Shown here: positions 11,571-22,962 of the stretch, piece by piece
How the letters are laid out: every line of letters begins with the position of its first letter
Numbering within the stretch: position 1 is the first letter of the stretch
The notes under the pieces: generated by a model
What the model was told of the DNA's origin: nothing
The model's input: the letters and a program-made list of their open reading frames with translations, nothing else
Databases searched by the model: none
Translations under genes and position numbers: made by a program
Assembly (NCBI GenBank): GCA_001939145.1
Contig: LSRX01000127.1
Coordinates: forward strand, 960,691-1,024,690
From: Symbiodinium microadriaticum
Lineage: Eukaryota > Sar > Dinophyceae > Suessiales > Symbiodiniaceae
Length of the DNA stretch: 64,000 nt
Direction: 5' to 3'

Positions 11571-11769
11571 CTGAAAATAGCGGAGGATAGGGATATAGGA
11601 GATAGTGTTTGGGATTTAAGGCTTTCAACCCTAAACCCAAAACCCAAAACCCCCAAACCCTAAGGGCTTTGGCTTTGGGGGTTTAGGCTGTGTAGCCACA
11701 GTCTCCCAGGCTCGCATAAAAAACCATGTCTGTTAAGGCGGTGGGGTTCGACGACTATCTGTTACATCA

Positions 11770-11851
11770 ATCCCTAACCCCCAGGTACCTACTATACAGG
11801 GCCCTAGGGGCTCTAGTAACCTAGATAGTAGGTACCTGGGGGGTTAGGGAA
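11770..11851. repeat. Inverted-repeat element IR-K
   Basis: A near-perfect palindromic pair: CCCTAACCCCCAGGTACCTA at the left and its inverse TAGGTACCTGGGGGGTTAGG at the right, with GGGCCCTAGGGGCTC in the loop. A second copy is at 60.30 kb. Confidence 0.85.
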
Positions 11852-12304
11852 TCATGGATACTATTTTGAGCCTGATGTTTCTCATTTTTGCTTGGAATAC
11901 CATTTGAAGGGTCCCTAAACCCTAAACCCTCAAGCCAACGCTAGTTTGCCTTGTAAGCGTTGTCCGTTTGACGAACTGAAAACTGCTCAACCAGATATAC
12001 TAGAATGCAAAAATGCGGAAACTTCTTAGACTTTAACCATATTAATTCACAGCCGTGCCTACAGGACGACCAGGGCCGCATTAGTGGTGCGAGGTAATTA
12101 GTATGGAAGGTGTTTAGCATTTCTGGGCAAGTTGCACAACCCCTAAGGGTACACATGTGCCCATCTAGCAAAAACTTCGCCCTTCATTTACATCCTAGCA
12201 CCCTGTTGTCCAACAGCATCTGAAGCTATAATGAGAATAAATCTACTATGGATACTTATAACCCCAAGGATAAGAGTACTTACTCAGTCCTCCAAAACTT
12301 TAAG

Positions 12305-12432
12305 CCCTAAATCTAGGACATTTTCAGGTGGGTAGTTATCGTTATAGGAGCCTTTTAGAAGGTCTATATACCATAGAAGCCTTATAGAAGCCCTATATAC
12401 TCTAAACTCCCCACCTGTAGTTTCCTTTAACT
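12305..12432. repeat. Dispersed element IR-I (reverse orientation)
   Basis: Reverse complement of the 4.24 and 28.63 kb copies: starts near TTTTCAGGTGGGTAGTTA and ends CTCCCCACCTGTAGTTTCC. Confidence 0.75.
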
Positions 12433-12557
12433 AAACCCTGAACCCTAAACCCCAAACCTCTACACCCGAAACCCTTACACATGTTCCCTGGGANTATACT
12501 CTAAACTCCCCACCTGTAGTTTCCTTTAACTAAACCCTGAACCCTAAACCCCAAACC
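12393..12557. repeat. Exact duplication across a single-N join
   Basis: About 63 bp starting TATACTCTAAACTCCCCACC occur on both sides of the N at 12494. The bases just left of the N match 13640-13672. This looks like an assembly join of overlapping or allelic sequence. Confidence 0.8.
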
Positions 12558-13515
12558 TTAAACCCTAAACCCCTAAACCCCTAAGCCCCTAAGCCCCTCA
12601 ACCCTAAACCCTAAACAGTGGGGCTTGGGGGATCTGACCCCCGATCCCCAGCGTGTTTGGAGCTGGAGACCTCGTAGCCCGCAATCCTCACCCTCCAGGA
12701 TCCCTTACCGGTGCGTAAGGGGGAGGTCCTTCATGGGATCTATAAGAGGTTTTCTATAAGAGTAGGATTCTATGTGGGTAGCTTTCTAAATTTGGGTCCC
12801 CTTAATGGGTCCCTTTTATTGTAAGGGTGAGAGGAGGAGGGAATCGAGGCACTACTACCCTAAACTCTAAACCCTAGACCTTAAAGGGATTGCATAGGGA
12901 CGACTACAAGAGGGATCCGCTCTCCCGACTTCCCTTTAAGCACCAGTAGGGGTTCAGGCCATCAAACTTCACCAAACCTCCCGGGGCCCAATGTAGGGGT
13001 CTTACTAAGTAGAACAAGGTACTAGGGTTCTGTGCTTCTTTGTAGTCTAAGTATAGTCAGGACCCCTAAAGAATACAGAACGGGCAGCGAAGTTGTCTTT
13101 GAGAAAATGTGCCGTTGATGCTGCTTTTTGTTTGTGTTTACTCAGCAAAGTTTCGTCTATGCTATTGCTTTGTGTCTGTCGTCTATATTCGAGCTAATCT
13201 TTTATAGCCTAAACTCTGCCTGTAGGCTACACTACCACGGTTTTTAGGGTATCTACTGTTCTCTATAACAAATCCTAACCATACAGTAAAACCTAGACCC
13301 TATACCCTAAACCGTAAAACAAACGAGGTCCTTAGGTACCCTAAAAAAAGGGGGTAGGGTACTCTAAACGCAAAGCCCTCGGGGCCCCAATGCCCATTGA
13401 CCCTTAAACCCTGAACTCAAAAGCCCCGAACCCCTAAACCCCTATAGACCCTTAAAGCCTTATAGGGTTTTGAGCTTTAGGGTTTTAGGGTTTAGGGAGG
13501 AACCCCCCTGCCCAG

Positions 13516-13608
13516 AGTGTCCACATATACTACCATTATGGAACTAAGTCCCAACAGACCATCCTCATGATGGTTTGGGGACCTGATTCCAAACTAGTAG
13601 TATGCCGT
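13516..13608. repeat. Inverted-repeat element IR-L
   Basis: Reads GTCCACATATACTACCATTA, then CCAAACTAGTAGTATGCC as inverse, with GATGGTTTGGGG in the middle. A diverged copy is at 57967-58075. Confidence 0.6.
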
Positions 13609-13680
13609 AAAACCTAAACCCTAAACCCCTACACCCGAAACCCTTACACATGTTCCCCCTGGGATATGGGAACCCTTGAG

Positions 13681-13750
13681 GGGGACTCTGAGACTCCGGC
13701 GGCCACAGTGGCACCCTGGCTGAGAAGCTTCGAGAAAGTCCTCGAAAATT
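13681..13750 (+). CDS. Candidate internal exon, unknown protein
   Basis: 70 nt in phase 0 to 1 between TTGAG and the consensus donor GTAAGG. It reads GDSETPAATVAPWLRSFEKV, then LEN. The segment just upstream (13625-13672) is also found beside the N at 12494. No partner exon found. Confidence 0.37.
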
Positions 13751-15096
13751 GTAAGGGTTCCTTTGAGGGATCTATAGGGGTTTAGGGTTTAGGGTTTAGG
13801 GGTTTAGGGTTTAGGGTTTCGGGTTTAGGGTTTAGGGTTTCGGGGTTTATTACCTAGAGGCTTATACCCGACCCCTTTGTTAGGGCACCTAGTTTTGTGG
13901 TTAGGATCTGCTATATAGCAAGGTAGACACCCGAAAAAGCCGGACAAGGTAGGAGCCTAGAGGTAGGGCTTCTTAGGGCCTGAACCCTAAACCCTAGATC
14001 CTAAACCCTAAACCCTAGATCCTAAACCCTAACCCCCCAAAAAAAAAAAAAAAACGGAACCCTAAACCCCAGATCTTAAAACCTAAACCCAGGCTTAGGG
14101 CTCTGCGAAAGGGCTTAGGGGAGCTCTCCAGGCCTCCTTTAAGGGATCTACAGGCGCTTCGGTTTGGGATTTAGGGTTTAGGGCTTAGGGTTTGGGGTTT
14201 AGGATTCAGGGTTTAGGGTTTGGGGTTTGGGGTTTAGGGTTTAGAGTTTAGGGTTTGGGGTTTAGGGGCTCTTGTGGGCTCCTTGAAGGTCAGCCTTAAA
14301 GGGCTCTTGAGAGATCTGGAAGGCTTTTGGGGCTCTGTTTTTACGGGTTGTTGGAGCTTTCAAGGCTCCTTTAGGATCTATAAAGATCTCGGGTTTCTTT
14401 TTAGTCGCTGCTTTAAGGGATTATTCTGGGGCTCCGTTTGGGGGTGTGGGGCGTTCAGGGTTTAGGGTTTAGGGGTTAGGGCTTATAGTTTAGGGCTTAA
14501 GGGTTTAGGGTTAGGGGTTAGGGTTTAGGGTTTAGGGGTTAAGGGCTTTGGGGCCTAAGGGCTTTAGGGCTTTAAGGTTTTAGGCGGTTGAGGTTTTAGT
14601 ACTTTTGCAAGTTGAGGGCTTGAGGGTTCAATGGCTGTTTTCGGGTTCCTGAAAGGTTCTTTAAGGGCACCATATGATGGCTCGATAAGACTATCATTGT
14701 GGGTTTTGTCAGGTACTCTCAGAGCTCTATAAGCCCCTTCGGGTTCTCTTAGCTAACAAAACGGGCATAAAGGCTCGCAGCATTAGGGCTTTTAGGGATG
14801 GGTTTTCGGATTCCGGAACTCCAAACCCGAAAATCCTAAACCCTGAACTTCCCTGAACCCTAGATATCCCTAAACCCTGAACCCTAGACCCTGAACCCTA
14901 AACATCCCTAAACCCGGCATTTTGTTGTGACAGTTTCGCATGCTTAGGGCTGCAAGGCCTTTTTGGTGTCCTGCCTACAGGCTGAGTAGTCAGGGCAAGT
15001 TAGCAAAGGGTCCTTAGTAATTAAGATGGGTTTTCGAGGTAGAATATACTATACTGTATACATAAACATGTGTATGTATGTATGTATATATAGATT

Positions 15097-15135
<39 letters not shown>

Positions 15136-15419
15136 GGGATGAAAGGGGGACATTACGGTTCGGGAGCAAGGCCCGGGGGTCTAGCGCTTCATGATCGGGA
15201 TCTTTGACTTGCACAGCATTGGGCAGGTCAAAACACTATCACAACTCTAAACCCTAAACCCCTAAACCCCTAAACCCTGAGTTAGGGTTTAGGGCAACCC
15301 GAAATCCGAGACTCCAGAATCCCTGGATCCCTTGAACCGTGAATCTGACGAAACTGGGTTTAGGGCTTAGGGTTTAGGGTCTAGGGTTTAGGGTTTAGGG
15401 CTTAGGGTTTGGGGTTTAG
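13751..15419. other. Telomere-like DNA and short repeats, no supported gene
   Basis: TTTAGGG blocks (about 13775-13845, 14170-14265, 14455-14550), CCCTAAA blocks (13980-14095), a poly-A run (14039-14054), IR-N (13849-13968), degenerate CTCCTTTAAGGGATCTA motifs (14125-14460) and an AT array (15075-15136). A minus fragment near 14735-14635 (VPDKTHNDSLIEPSYGALKE) reads like protein but has no clear splice sites. Confidence 0.5.
15075..15136. repeat. Microsatellite (GTAT then AT)
   Basis: A GTATGTATG run passes into a long TA dinucleotide tract. Confidence 0.95.
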
Positions 15420-15510
15420 GGTCTAGGGAACTGCTGAGGGCCAGGCTTGCGATCTTGCCGGCGAGCGTGGCCTCAGATTCAGGTGTGTCACGCTTTCGGG
15501 TTGAAGAATG
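15420..15510 (-). CDS. Candidate exon, unknown protein
   Basis: Reads HSSTRKRDTPESEATLAGKI, then ASLALSS, between two telomere-like blocks. Possible acceptors are CGAAAG or CTGAG. No clear donor before the TTTAGGG-type sequence begins. Confidence 0.28.
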
Positions 15511-15536
15511 TTTAAGGGCTTAGGGCTTTAGGGCTT

Positions 15537-15628
15537 ACCTGTGAATCCAAAACCCTACCATTTTAAGGGTTAGACCCTATGATTAAAGGGTTATAACCTA
15601 CTATTTTGTAGGCTTTGGGGTTACAGGT
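15537..15628. repeat. Inverted-repeat element IR-H, full form
   Basis: Arms ACCTGTGAATCCAAAACCCT and its inverse AGGCTTTGGGGTTACAGGT. Half-length copies lie near 10222, 10965, 34206 and 44244. Confidence 0.8.
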
Positions 15629-16022
15629 AAGGTTTATGTGCTTAATTATTGGCGGCTTGGGTTTAATTACTATCTGTTCGAGTTGACGGGTTGAGGGGGC
15701 TGGGACTTCGACCCACAATCTGTTCTAGTTTGAAGGAGTTACACGTAGGGTTTAGGAGTTAGGATTAGGGGTTTAGGGTTTAGGGTCTAGGATTTAGGGT
15801 TTAGGGTATATAGACCCTCTCCATAAGGTCCCTTTTAAGAGAGCCAGAAGTACAGCCAAGAAGGGTCTCCTTTAAGGGGTCTCCCTGATACTACCTAGGA
15901 GGGTTTAGCAAGGGGCTTAGGTTCTCCCATTATTACAGTGTTGGCATCTTTTCGAACATCAGAAAGCACACCCTCCTTTGTTTGGCCCTAAAAAAAGGGC
16001 ACTAAGCACCCCATAACCCATA

Positions 16023-16143
16023 TGTTGGTTTGTGGGTTTTCGTTTAGCATCCAGGTTATCACCCAATGCAAAACCACACAAATGCCCTAACTCTGGACAC
16101 ATGACTAAGTCTTCAATGCAGGGAGCAGCTGTCGCTTGTAGCA
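16023..16143 (-). CDS. Candidate internal exon, unknown protein
   Basis: Begins after TTTCCAGCCCTAG and reads LQATAAPCIEDLVMCPELGH, then LCGFALGDNLDAKRKPTNQ. The donor is uncertain: ATGG|GTTATG at the end, or GCATTGG|GTGATA inside. Composition is protein-like; no family recognised. Confidence 0.37.
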
Positions 16144-16441
16144 CTAGGGCTGGAAACCTCTGCTTGCAATCCGCACCAAAACCGTAAACCCTTAAACGCT
16201 AAAACCCCTAAACCCCTAATTAAGCCCTAAACCCTAAGGTGTTTTGCCTAAACCCTCGACCCATTGTTTAGGGCTTACATGGCTTACAGGGTTTAGGTTT
16301 TAGGGTTCAGGATTCAGGGTTTAGGGGTTCAGGGTTTAGGGAATGCCTTGGCGAGTTCTGGCGGGTCGGAGCAAAATAGGGTCTGAACCATCTGACAATA
16401 TTCCTATGCACTGATATACCCCTAACAGTTCTATGCTGACC

Positions 16442-16592
16442 ATGCATACTATATGTATGTATGTATGCATGTATGCATGTATGCACATGCACACATGTCT
16501 GCATGTCTGCATGTATGTGTGTGTGTGTGTATGTGTGTATGTGTGTATGTGTGTATGTATGTATGTATGTATGTATGTATGTATGTATGGAT
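16442..16592. repeat. ATGT/GTGT tetranucleotide array
   Basis: TATG units interrupted by GCATG and GTGTGT runs. Open frames here (MYVCMYVC-type and the antisense HTYIHTYI-type) are repeat shadows. Confidence 0.95.
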
Positions 16593-16786
16593 ACATATGT
16601 AGCAAGGCCTCTACAGTTCACCCTCGCGTTTTCCCATTTAAAGGATCCGAAAAAGAAGCCCGCAAGCAAGATGTCCTACAGCACTACCGTTTTTGCAAGG
16701 TATCGGTCCTTTTAAGGGGCCTGGGGTTCCCTTCGTTCAGGGGCCTGGATTTCGTTTAGGGTTGAGGGCTTAGGGTTTCGAGCCAG

Positions 16787-16865
16787 GGCATCCGATGCTT
16801 TAAACAAGATGGAGCCCACAAAAACCTCACTGGTTCTGCCAGGGTTCGACCACAATTTTGTACAA
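16787..16865 (+). CDS. Candidate exon, unknown protein
   Basis: Begins after CGAGCCAG with one leading base. Reads ASDALNKMEPTKTSLVLPGF, then DHNFVQ. Donors CAA|GTTGAC or TTT|GTACAA both fit phase 0. Element IR-Q starts 16 bases further on, so it would lie in the following intron. An internal ATG (MEPTK) could be a start. Confidence 0.38.
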
Positions 16866-16880
16866 GTTGACACGATGTGA

Positions 16881-17022
16881 ACTCAATACAGTAAAGTAGT
16901 ACCTAAAGTCTCCATTGTAGTTCCTTTTTTTTGGCTAACCATTGTTCATATTGTGGGTTCCTAAACCTAGTTAACCAATTAAAAGGAACTTCGATGGAGA
17001 CTATAGGTCTGATATCGGACTT
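16881..17022. repeat. Inverted-repeat element IR-Q
   Basis: Arms CCTAAAGTCTCCATTGTAGT and its inverse ACTTCGATGGAGACTATAGG. The centre has TTGTTCATATTGTGGGTTCC. Only one copy seen. Confidence 0.7.
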
Positions 17023-17597
17023 AACCCTAAATCCCTAAACCCTAAAACCCTAAAACCCTAAACCGTTTAAGGCTGAGGATCTTCCATTGTGACTCTGCCG
17101 TAATACGTGGAAACCTCCCGTTGCCATGCGCCTTTGTACCCAGGGTTTAGCTCTGGGCCGGAAACCTTCGGTTTAAGGGTTTAGGGGTTTAGGGTTTCAG
17201 GGTTTATAGGGGTCTAGGGATTTAGGGTTTAGGGGTTTAGGGGTTTAGGGATTTAGGGGTTTAGGGTTTAGGGAGCGCTCCACGCACACACATGTTGATT
17301 GCTCCGATGCTGGAACCCTGAACCGTAAACTCAAGCTGAGGTCGCGGGCAGAGAAGCAGATACTCCGACATCAGCGGAACTCTAAATAGCCTCAGGTGAC
17401 AGTTCCAAGTTCAGGACTTACGCATACTCAAACAAATCATGGGACTTGTTGTAACTGCAGTTCTTAAGTACCTCAACTGGCGTTACGGAGCTACTAAGAT
17501 ACTCAAACTAAGCCCCATGATCCTGTAAGTGCTCTCCACTGCGGCTCCTGCGTTGGGTTGCCAAGTTACCGTACATCTAACCAGAACGCAAACTGCA

Positions 17598-17672
17598 TTC
17601 AAGACTATGCCCTGAGGGTCCATATATGCTACCATTCTCAAAAAGGTAGCATATGTGGACCCTCTGGGATAG
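17598..17672. repeat. Short hairpin with IR-B-like end
   Basis: GGGTCCATATATGCTACC pairs with GGTAGCATATGTGGACCC around a 15-base loop. The right side carries CCCTCTGGG, the end sequence of IR-B. Confidence 0.7.
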
Positions 17673-17939
17673 GTAGGGACGAGCCCCCTTTCAAACAAAT
17701 CTTGCTGATGGGTCCCCCGGACCCGGCATAACTTCAGCAGCATCAAAGCATGTGGATGATCTAAAACCACGCCGCAACAGGACAAAACATGTCAAGCTTG
17801 TTACATGCTCTCAAACGTGAAGACACACAATTGATACAGACTCACACATCTATGATACAGTTCTAAAGTTACTACGCGTCCATATGTGATGAGGTTGCTC
17901 CTATTCTTGATCACAGGAGCCTCGGACCAGCAAACAAAC

Positions 17940-18033
17940 CTTGCTACTGCTCTCGGAGAACTCTTCTTGGATCACGACAAGTTCATATCTTCGCAACACA
18001 GTTCTCACACCCTCACCACCAACAGCGTCATAG
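17940..18033 (-). CDS. Candidate internal exon, unknown protein
   Basis: Reads YDAVGGEGVRTVLRRYELVV, then IQEEFSESSSK, and ends at the good donor AAG|GTTTGT (phase 0). The start is at CATGTAG, or a few codons earlier at TTTAG. A further minus block at about 17755-17690 has a good acceptor (TGGTTTTAG) but two readable frames (LMLLKLCRVRGTHQQDLFER or CFDAAEVMPGPGDPSARF) and no phase match. Confidence 0.42.
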
Positions 18034-18862
18034 CTACATGTGAACTTACGGGAACCTAAACCCCAAACCCTGCATGTTATCTTTTAAGGCATGACCTGCT
18101 CGTCCCTTGAAGCCCCCAGCTGAAACTACAAACAAAGCCCCAAGCCTGAAGCCACGAAACCTGGAAGCAGTCGAATGCCCAACACCCCCAAACCCTAAAT
18201 CTACACGGTTTAGGGTTTAGGGCTTAGGGTTTAGGGTTTAGGGTTTAGGGCTACAGAATCTAAACCCCCAGAACGCCAAAGCCTAGAACCCCAAAACGTG
18301 GACCTAAGGCCCAAAACTGAGCACCGGACAACGGTGCAATGCCTTGGCGTTGTTTAGAAGATTTAAACCAAGAGCCTGTATGGTTTGGAGGAATTATGAG
18401 GGTTTAGGCTTCAGGGTTTAGGGGTTTAGGGTTTCCCTCGCTGTGAATTGAATTCGGGGTCTCGGCTTCGGATAAGGAGCCAGACGGATGTGCGTGTTGC
18501 GGGAAGGTTCAGGGCTCCAAGCAGGTCTGCAGGCACCTCGGCATTCTTGGCAGCAGTAGCAAAGTGTAACAAAACCCTAAACCCCAAACCCCTATAAACC
18601 CTAAACTCCCAAACCCTAAACTCCCGAACCCCTAAACCCCTAAACCCTAAACCCCTAGACCCCTAAACCCTAAACTTAGACTGCCAGAAGAGGAGGCTGT
18701 GGGCCAGTAACCCAGGCCCCACAGCAACCTGCTCTCTAAGCTTATAGGCTCACGGGTGTCATATAGACACATAGCTACTAATGTCTTACCATGGTCCTTT
18801 CGTTCTACTCCAAGGATATTCCCTTCCCATTCGCCCCAAACTTTCCCGTAATTGTTCCCTAT

Positions 18863-19046
18863 ATGGGTAGTCCCCTAAAGTAAAGTCTCTTTTTGGGTCC
18901 ACAAAATGTAAAGCACCCTAGTTAAAAGGATCCTAAAAAGGGACCCTAATTAAGATCAAACCCTAAACCCTAAAGATCCCTTACTATTAAACTTATTATA
19001 GATTCCTTAAATGAACCCTTTAAAGGGACCCAATTAGAGAACTACC
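18863..19046. repeat. Inverted-repeat element IR-D with internal telomere-like block
   Basis: GGGTAGTCCCCTAAAGTAAA at the left and CAATTAGAGAACTACCC at the right. The interior has AAAAGGGACCCTAATTAAG, then AACCCTAAACCCTAAAG. It is longer than the standard copy. Confidence 0.65.
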
Positions 19047-19522
19047 CAGCACCAGTTCCAGCAGGGTGCCAGAGAGGACGCAAACAACTTTGGCCTCCAA
19101 TGTCCGCGATGATTAAGTACTTGGGTTGGGTTCAGGGTTCAGGGTTTAGGATTAGGAGATTAGGGCTTAGGGGCAAGGACAGTTTAACTGTAGGCTTCTA
19201 TTTTGATCAGTAGATGACGAGATAGCTAGATACTTTGACACTTCGGCTAAATGGGCCCCAACCTGACATGAAACCCTAGTAGCTATTTGCGTCTAAAACC
19301 CAAGCGCTGAGCGCCCAAACCCTAGACTCGAAATCCCTCGGATGTCGATGTCCTCAACCCTCCCCCCAAGCGCCCCTTAAAAGAGGCAGTTGGGTTCTGA
19401 ATAGTGGGTGCCAAGGGTATTAAAAAAAAAAGTTGTTGGGGGGGTCTTGGTAGACCCAAATCTCAAAACCCAAAACCCCTAAACCTAACTCTCTCAACCT
19501 CTCAACCTCTAAACCCCAAGCC

Positions 19523-19795
19523 GCCGACTGACGAACTGCTTCGCCGGCTTCTTGCTGGGAAAGTTTTGAGCCTCAGCGAGTTCCTTTAAAGGGCTCCTCA
19601 AGGATTCTTTAAGGGATCTACAAGGGATCTGTAGGTTTTAGGGGTTGGGGCTTGGGGTTTCCCCCAATCCAGACCATCTCCATTGACAGTCCAAGGAGCC
19701 CAGTAATGTGCCACGAAGAAGAAGGCGGAAATGGAAAAGGCGCCGTGTGGATGCCAGCAGACGACCTGACAGAGGCTAAAAGCCTAGACTTCGGG
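19523..19795 (+). CDS. Candidate exon pair, unknown protein
   Basis: The strong exon is 19673-19795: acceptor TTTCCCCCAATCCAG, then 41 codons in phase 0/0, reading TISIDSPRSPVMCHEEEGGN, then GKGAVWMPADDLTEAKSLDF, donor GG|GTTCTG. A weaker upstream block at 19523-19565 reads DELLRRLLAGK before GTTTTG. Between them lie short CTTTAAGGGATCTACAAGG motifs. Downstream, a plus frame at about 19940-20160 stays open (MRHDNPFVESENTPLPRKTI) but has no clear splice sites. Confidence 0.45.
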
Positions 19796-20193
19796 GTTCT
19801 GGAACTTCCTAAACCCTAAAACTTTTGGGAACCCCTAAACCCTAAACCCCTAAACCTAAACCTAAACCCTAAACTTTTGGGAACCCCTAAACCCTAAACC
19901 CCTAAACCAAAACCCTAAACCGTTTGGAGCTTGGGGCTCCGAGTCAAGGCTTCGGTCATTCAGCCTCGGAGCCCTGCTTGCCGAGTCCCCGGCCAACCAA
20001 GTACACCCTTCGAGCCCTTCAAAGACCCGCCCAAGACATGAGAAAGGTGTGATGAGACATGATAACCCCTTCGTGGAATCCGAAAACACCCCGCTTCCTA
20101 GAAAAACGATTAGCAACCCTCTTATCACAACCTGCGAAAGACCTGGTCAAGAACAAACCTCTTGAGCATCAACTTGATAACCAACATTAAGAG

Positions 20194-20690
<497 letters not shown>

Positions 20691-20885
20691 CTCAAAGAAA
20701 CCAACAAGGCAATCCAGAGCTGTAAAGTCCCGAAGCAAAACATTGAACGGTCCTGTCAAGCCCCATAGTCATAGAACCCCCGAGTCCGAAACCACGATAA
20801 GACCTGAACAGCACACCCCAAGCCCTAAACCCTACTAAACCCTAAACCCTAAACCCTGTACCCTAAACGCGATACCCTAAACCCT

Positions 20886-21189
20886 AAATCCTCATCCTCC
20901 AGGAATCTGGCGTAGTTTTGGCCCTTGTCCCAATGGCCGGCAGCCATCAGCTCAGCGAACTCAGAGCAGGCAGGGCTTTTATACCGTCCAAAATGTTTGG
21001 GTTTTCAGGAAAAAGGTTTTATGCGATGTTATGGAGTTTCATGAGATTGTGCGACTTCTGCTACTTGGTGCACTTGTTCGGTGCACATCGAGTGGCTGCC
21101 TCTGATTTGGGGGTGAGGTCCAACGAGACTACCGAAGTCTGGCGGCACAATGCCTGTGGCAGCTCCTCCAAGTTGTACGCCGCATGACC
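20886..21189 (-). CDS. Two-exon gene fragment, unknown protein (LRR-like segment)
   Basis: Exon 21189-21074 follows the strong acceptor CATCTTACAG, with 38 codons plus two bases. It reads GHAAYNLEELPQALCRQTSV, then VSLDLTPKSEAATRCAPN, with donor AA|GTGCAC. Exon 20975-20886 starts with one base (phase 2, matching) and reads PACSEFAELMAAGHWDKGQN, then YARFLEDED, before a telomere-like tract (possible donor G|GTTTAG). The intron is 98 bp. The spacing LEELPQAL...VVSLDL resembles a leucine-rich repeat, but one unit proves nothing. IR-D sits 19 bases upstream of the first acceptor, inside the preceding intron. Confidence 0.52.
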
Positions 21190-21207
21190 CTGTAAGATGC
21201 AAAGGGG

Positions 21208-21314
21208 CAGTTCTCTAAAATAGGGCCCTTCTCCCTTCTAGGGTTTCTTTTTATGTAAGGGTGCCGTACTATATTGGGGACCTAAGTGTGGGCCCTAATT
21301 TAGAGAACTACCCG
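21208..21314. repeat. Inverted-repeat element IR-D
   Basis: GGGCAGTTCTCTAAAATAGG and the inverse TTTAGAGAACTACCC, with the family core GGGTGCCGTACTATATTGGG. Confidence 0.9.
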
Positions 21315-21381
21315 CATCAAGGCTTGTGAAAGCAAAATGCAGCGCAAGGGTTGGCCCTGAACTAAACCCTCAACCCTGAAG

Positions 21382-21445
21382 CAGTGTTATCAACGTGGCT
21401 TTTGAAGGCACAGTATCGTACGTTCTTGTCACAGGGACTGCAAAC
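21382..21445 (+). CDS. Candidate exon, unknown protein
   Basis: One base, then 21 codons, SVINVAFEGTVSYVLVTGTA then N, between CCTGAAG and AAC|GTATAC. A second frame (AVLSTWLLKAQYRTFLSQGL) is equally open, so the reading frame is unsure. Confidence 0.3.
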
Positions 21446-22011
21446 GTATACTACTACCCATACCCTAAACGCTAAACCTAGTATGCTGAGCCCTAAACTC
21501 GAAGCCCGTGAACCCTGAGCCCCCAAAGCTCAAAGTTCCTACAACACAACCCCAAATTCTACAACCCTCCCGCCGCTGAACCCTAAATCCTACTGGGAGG
21601 TTCATGGGATCTAGTTACTAGGGTATAAATAAAGTAACTACACCTGTAATTAGTAAGTTATTGCCCCAGTTAAGGAACTTGTAACTGTAGGTACTACGTC
21701 CCCTGAACCCCCAAGTGAACCCTAAACGGCCCTAAACCCCAAACCACCATAGATTCCTGGTAAAACCCTTTCAGGAACCCTTTAAGTTGCTAAGTCGTAT
21801 GAGCAATGAACCCTTACGTAGACCCCAAAGCTTGGGTGTCTTAGGTACTCGAAGGAGGTCAGCCCTAAACCCTAAACCCCAAACCCCTAAACCCCAAACC
21901 CCTAAACCCTAAACCCTAAAACCCTAAACCCTAAAAACCGGGGGCTCTTGCGAAGGGATGCAGCTAGGGGCGAGATCCACAATTTAACTTATAGGGTTCG
22001 GCCTCGGGGTT

Positions 22012-22620
22012 GGGGGATTCAGGGTTTAGGGTTTAGGGTTTAGGGGTGTAGGGTTTAGGGGGTTCGGCTTCGGGGTTGGGGGTTTCACGGTGTAGGGGTT
22101 TAGGGGGGGGTTCGGGTTTGGGGTGTTTTTGGAGTTGCGTAAGGTTTTGTCTGGTTCTGTGCAGCTTCTATGGGGTTCCAGTTGGGTGTATACCACAGGG
22201 GCCATTATTAATTATAATTAGAGTAGGTTCTTGGAGTATCATATACCATAAAATTTAACAAGGAACCCCCTCCAATAGTATTGGTAATTGTTTGAGCCCC
22301 TATAAACCCTAAACCCCTAAACCCTAAACCCCTAAACCCCTAAACCCTAAACCCCTAAACCCCTAAACCCTAAACCCTAAACCCTAAACCCCTAAACCCC
22401 AAACCCCTAAACCCCTAAACCCTAAACCCCTAAACCCCTAAACCCTAAGCTACGGGGTTAGGAATTAGGGGTCAGTGGATTTGGGGCTTAGGTGTTCGGA
22501 GTTTCGACCTAGGCCTTCAGGCCCAGAAGCTTGCTTTAGGGTTTAGGGGTTTAGGGTTTAGGGTTTAGGCTTTAGGGTTTAGGGCCTAGGGTTTAGGGTT
22601 TAGGGCTTAGGGTTTAGGGT
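22012..22620. repeat. Telomere-like arrays, TTTAGGG and CCCTAAA
   Basis: TTTAGGG near 22018-22060; a dense CCCTAAAC/CCCCTAAAC array from about 22300 to 22449; then TTTAGGG again from about 22535 to 22620. Confidence 0.92.
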
Positions 22621-22863
22621 TTAAGGATCATGGGTTATAAGCAATGTAACCATACATTATAATTACATAGAACCCCAATTTAAGGTACTTATAACCCTAC
22701 GTAGTTACTAAGTCCCATGACTGCCCATGATCCTCCAAGTGGTGTTTGTCGTTTAGGGGCAATCTAGGGGTTTAGAGTTTAGGGTTTAGCAACTCGGGGC
22801 TGTTGCCTAGAGCTCCAAATAGCCCAAAGCAAGTACTATCTACAGACTTCAGACCCAGAAGTG

Positions 22864-22962
22864 GGCAGTTCTCTAAAATAGGGTCCCTTTTCCTGTCTTT
22901 TTATACGGGTGCCGTACTATTTTGGGGGCTTAAAAGGGTACCCTAATTTAGAGAACCACCCG
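22864..22962. repeat. Inverted-repeat element IR-D
   Basis: GGGCAGTTCTCTAAAATAGG, core GGGTGCCGTACTATTTTGGG, inverse TTTAGAGAACCACCC. It abuts the last candidate exon of the 23 kb minus gene. Confidence 0.9.

Larger units (their letters stand above)
11571..13680. other. Repeat-rich stretch without a supported gene
   Basis: Holds IR-K (11770-11851), IR-I in reverse (12305-12432), a duplicated segment across a single-N join (12393-12557), CCCTAAA blocks (about 12440-12615), possible IR-G remnants near 12985-13080, IR-L (13516-13608) and a minus open frame of 76 codons (12171-11941) with no ATG and no clear splice sites. Confidence 0.55.
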
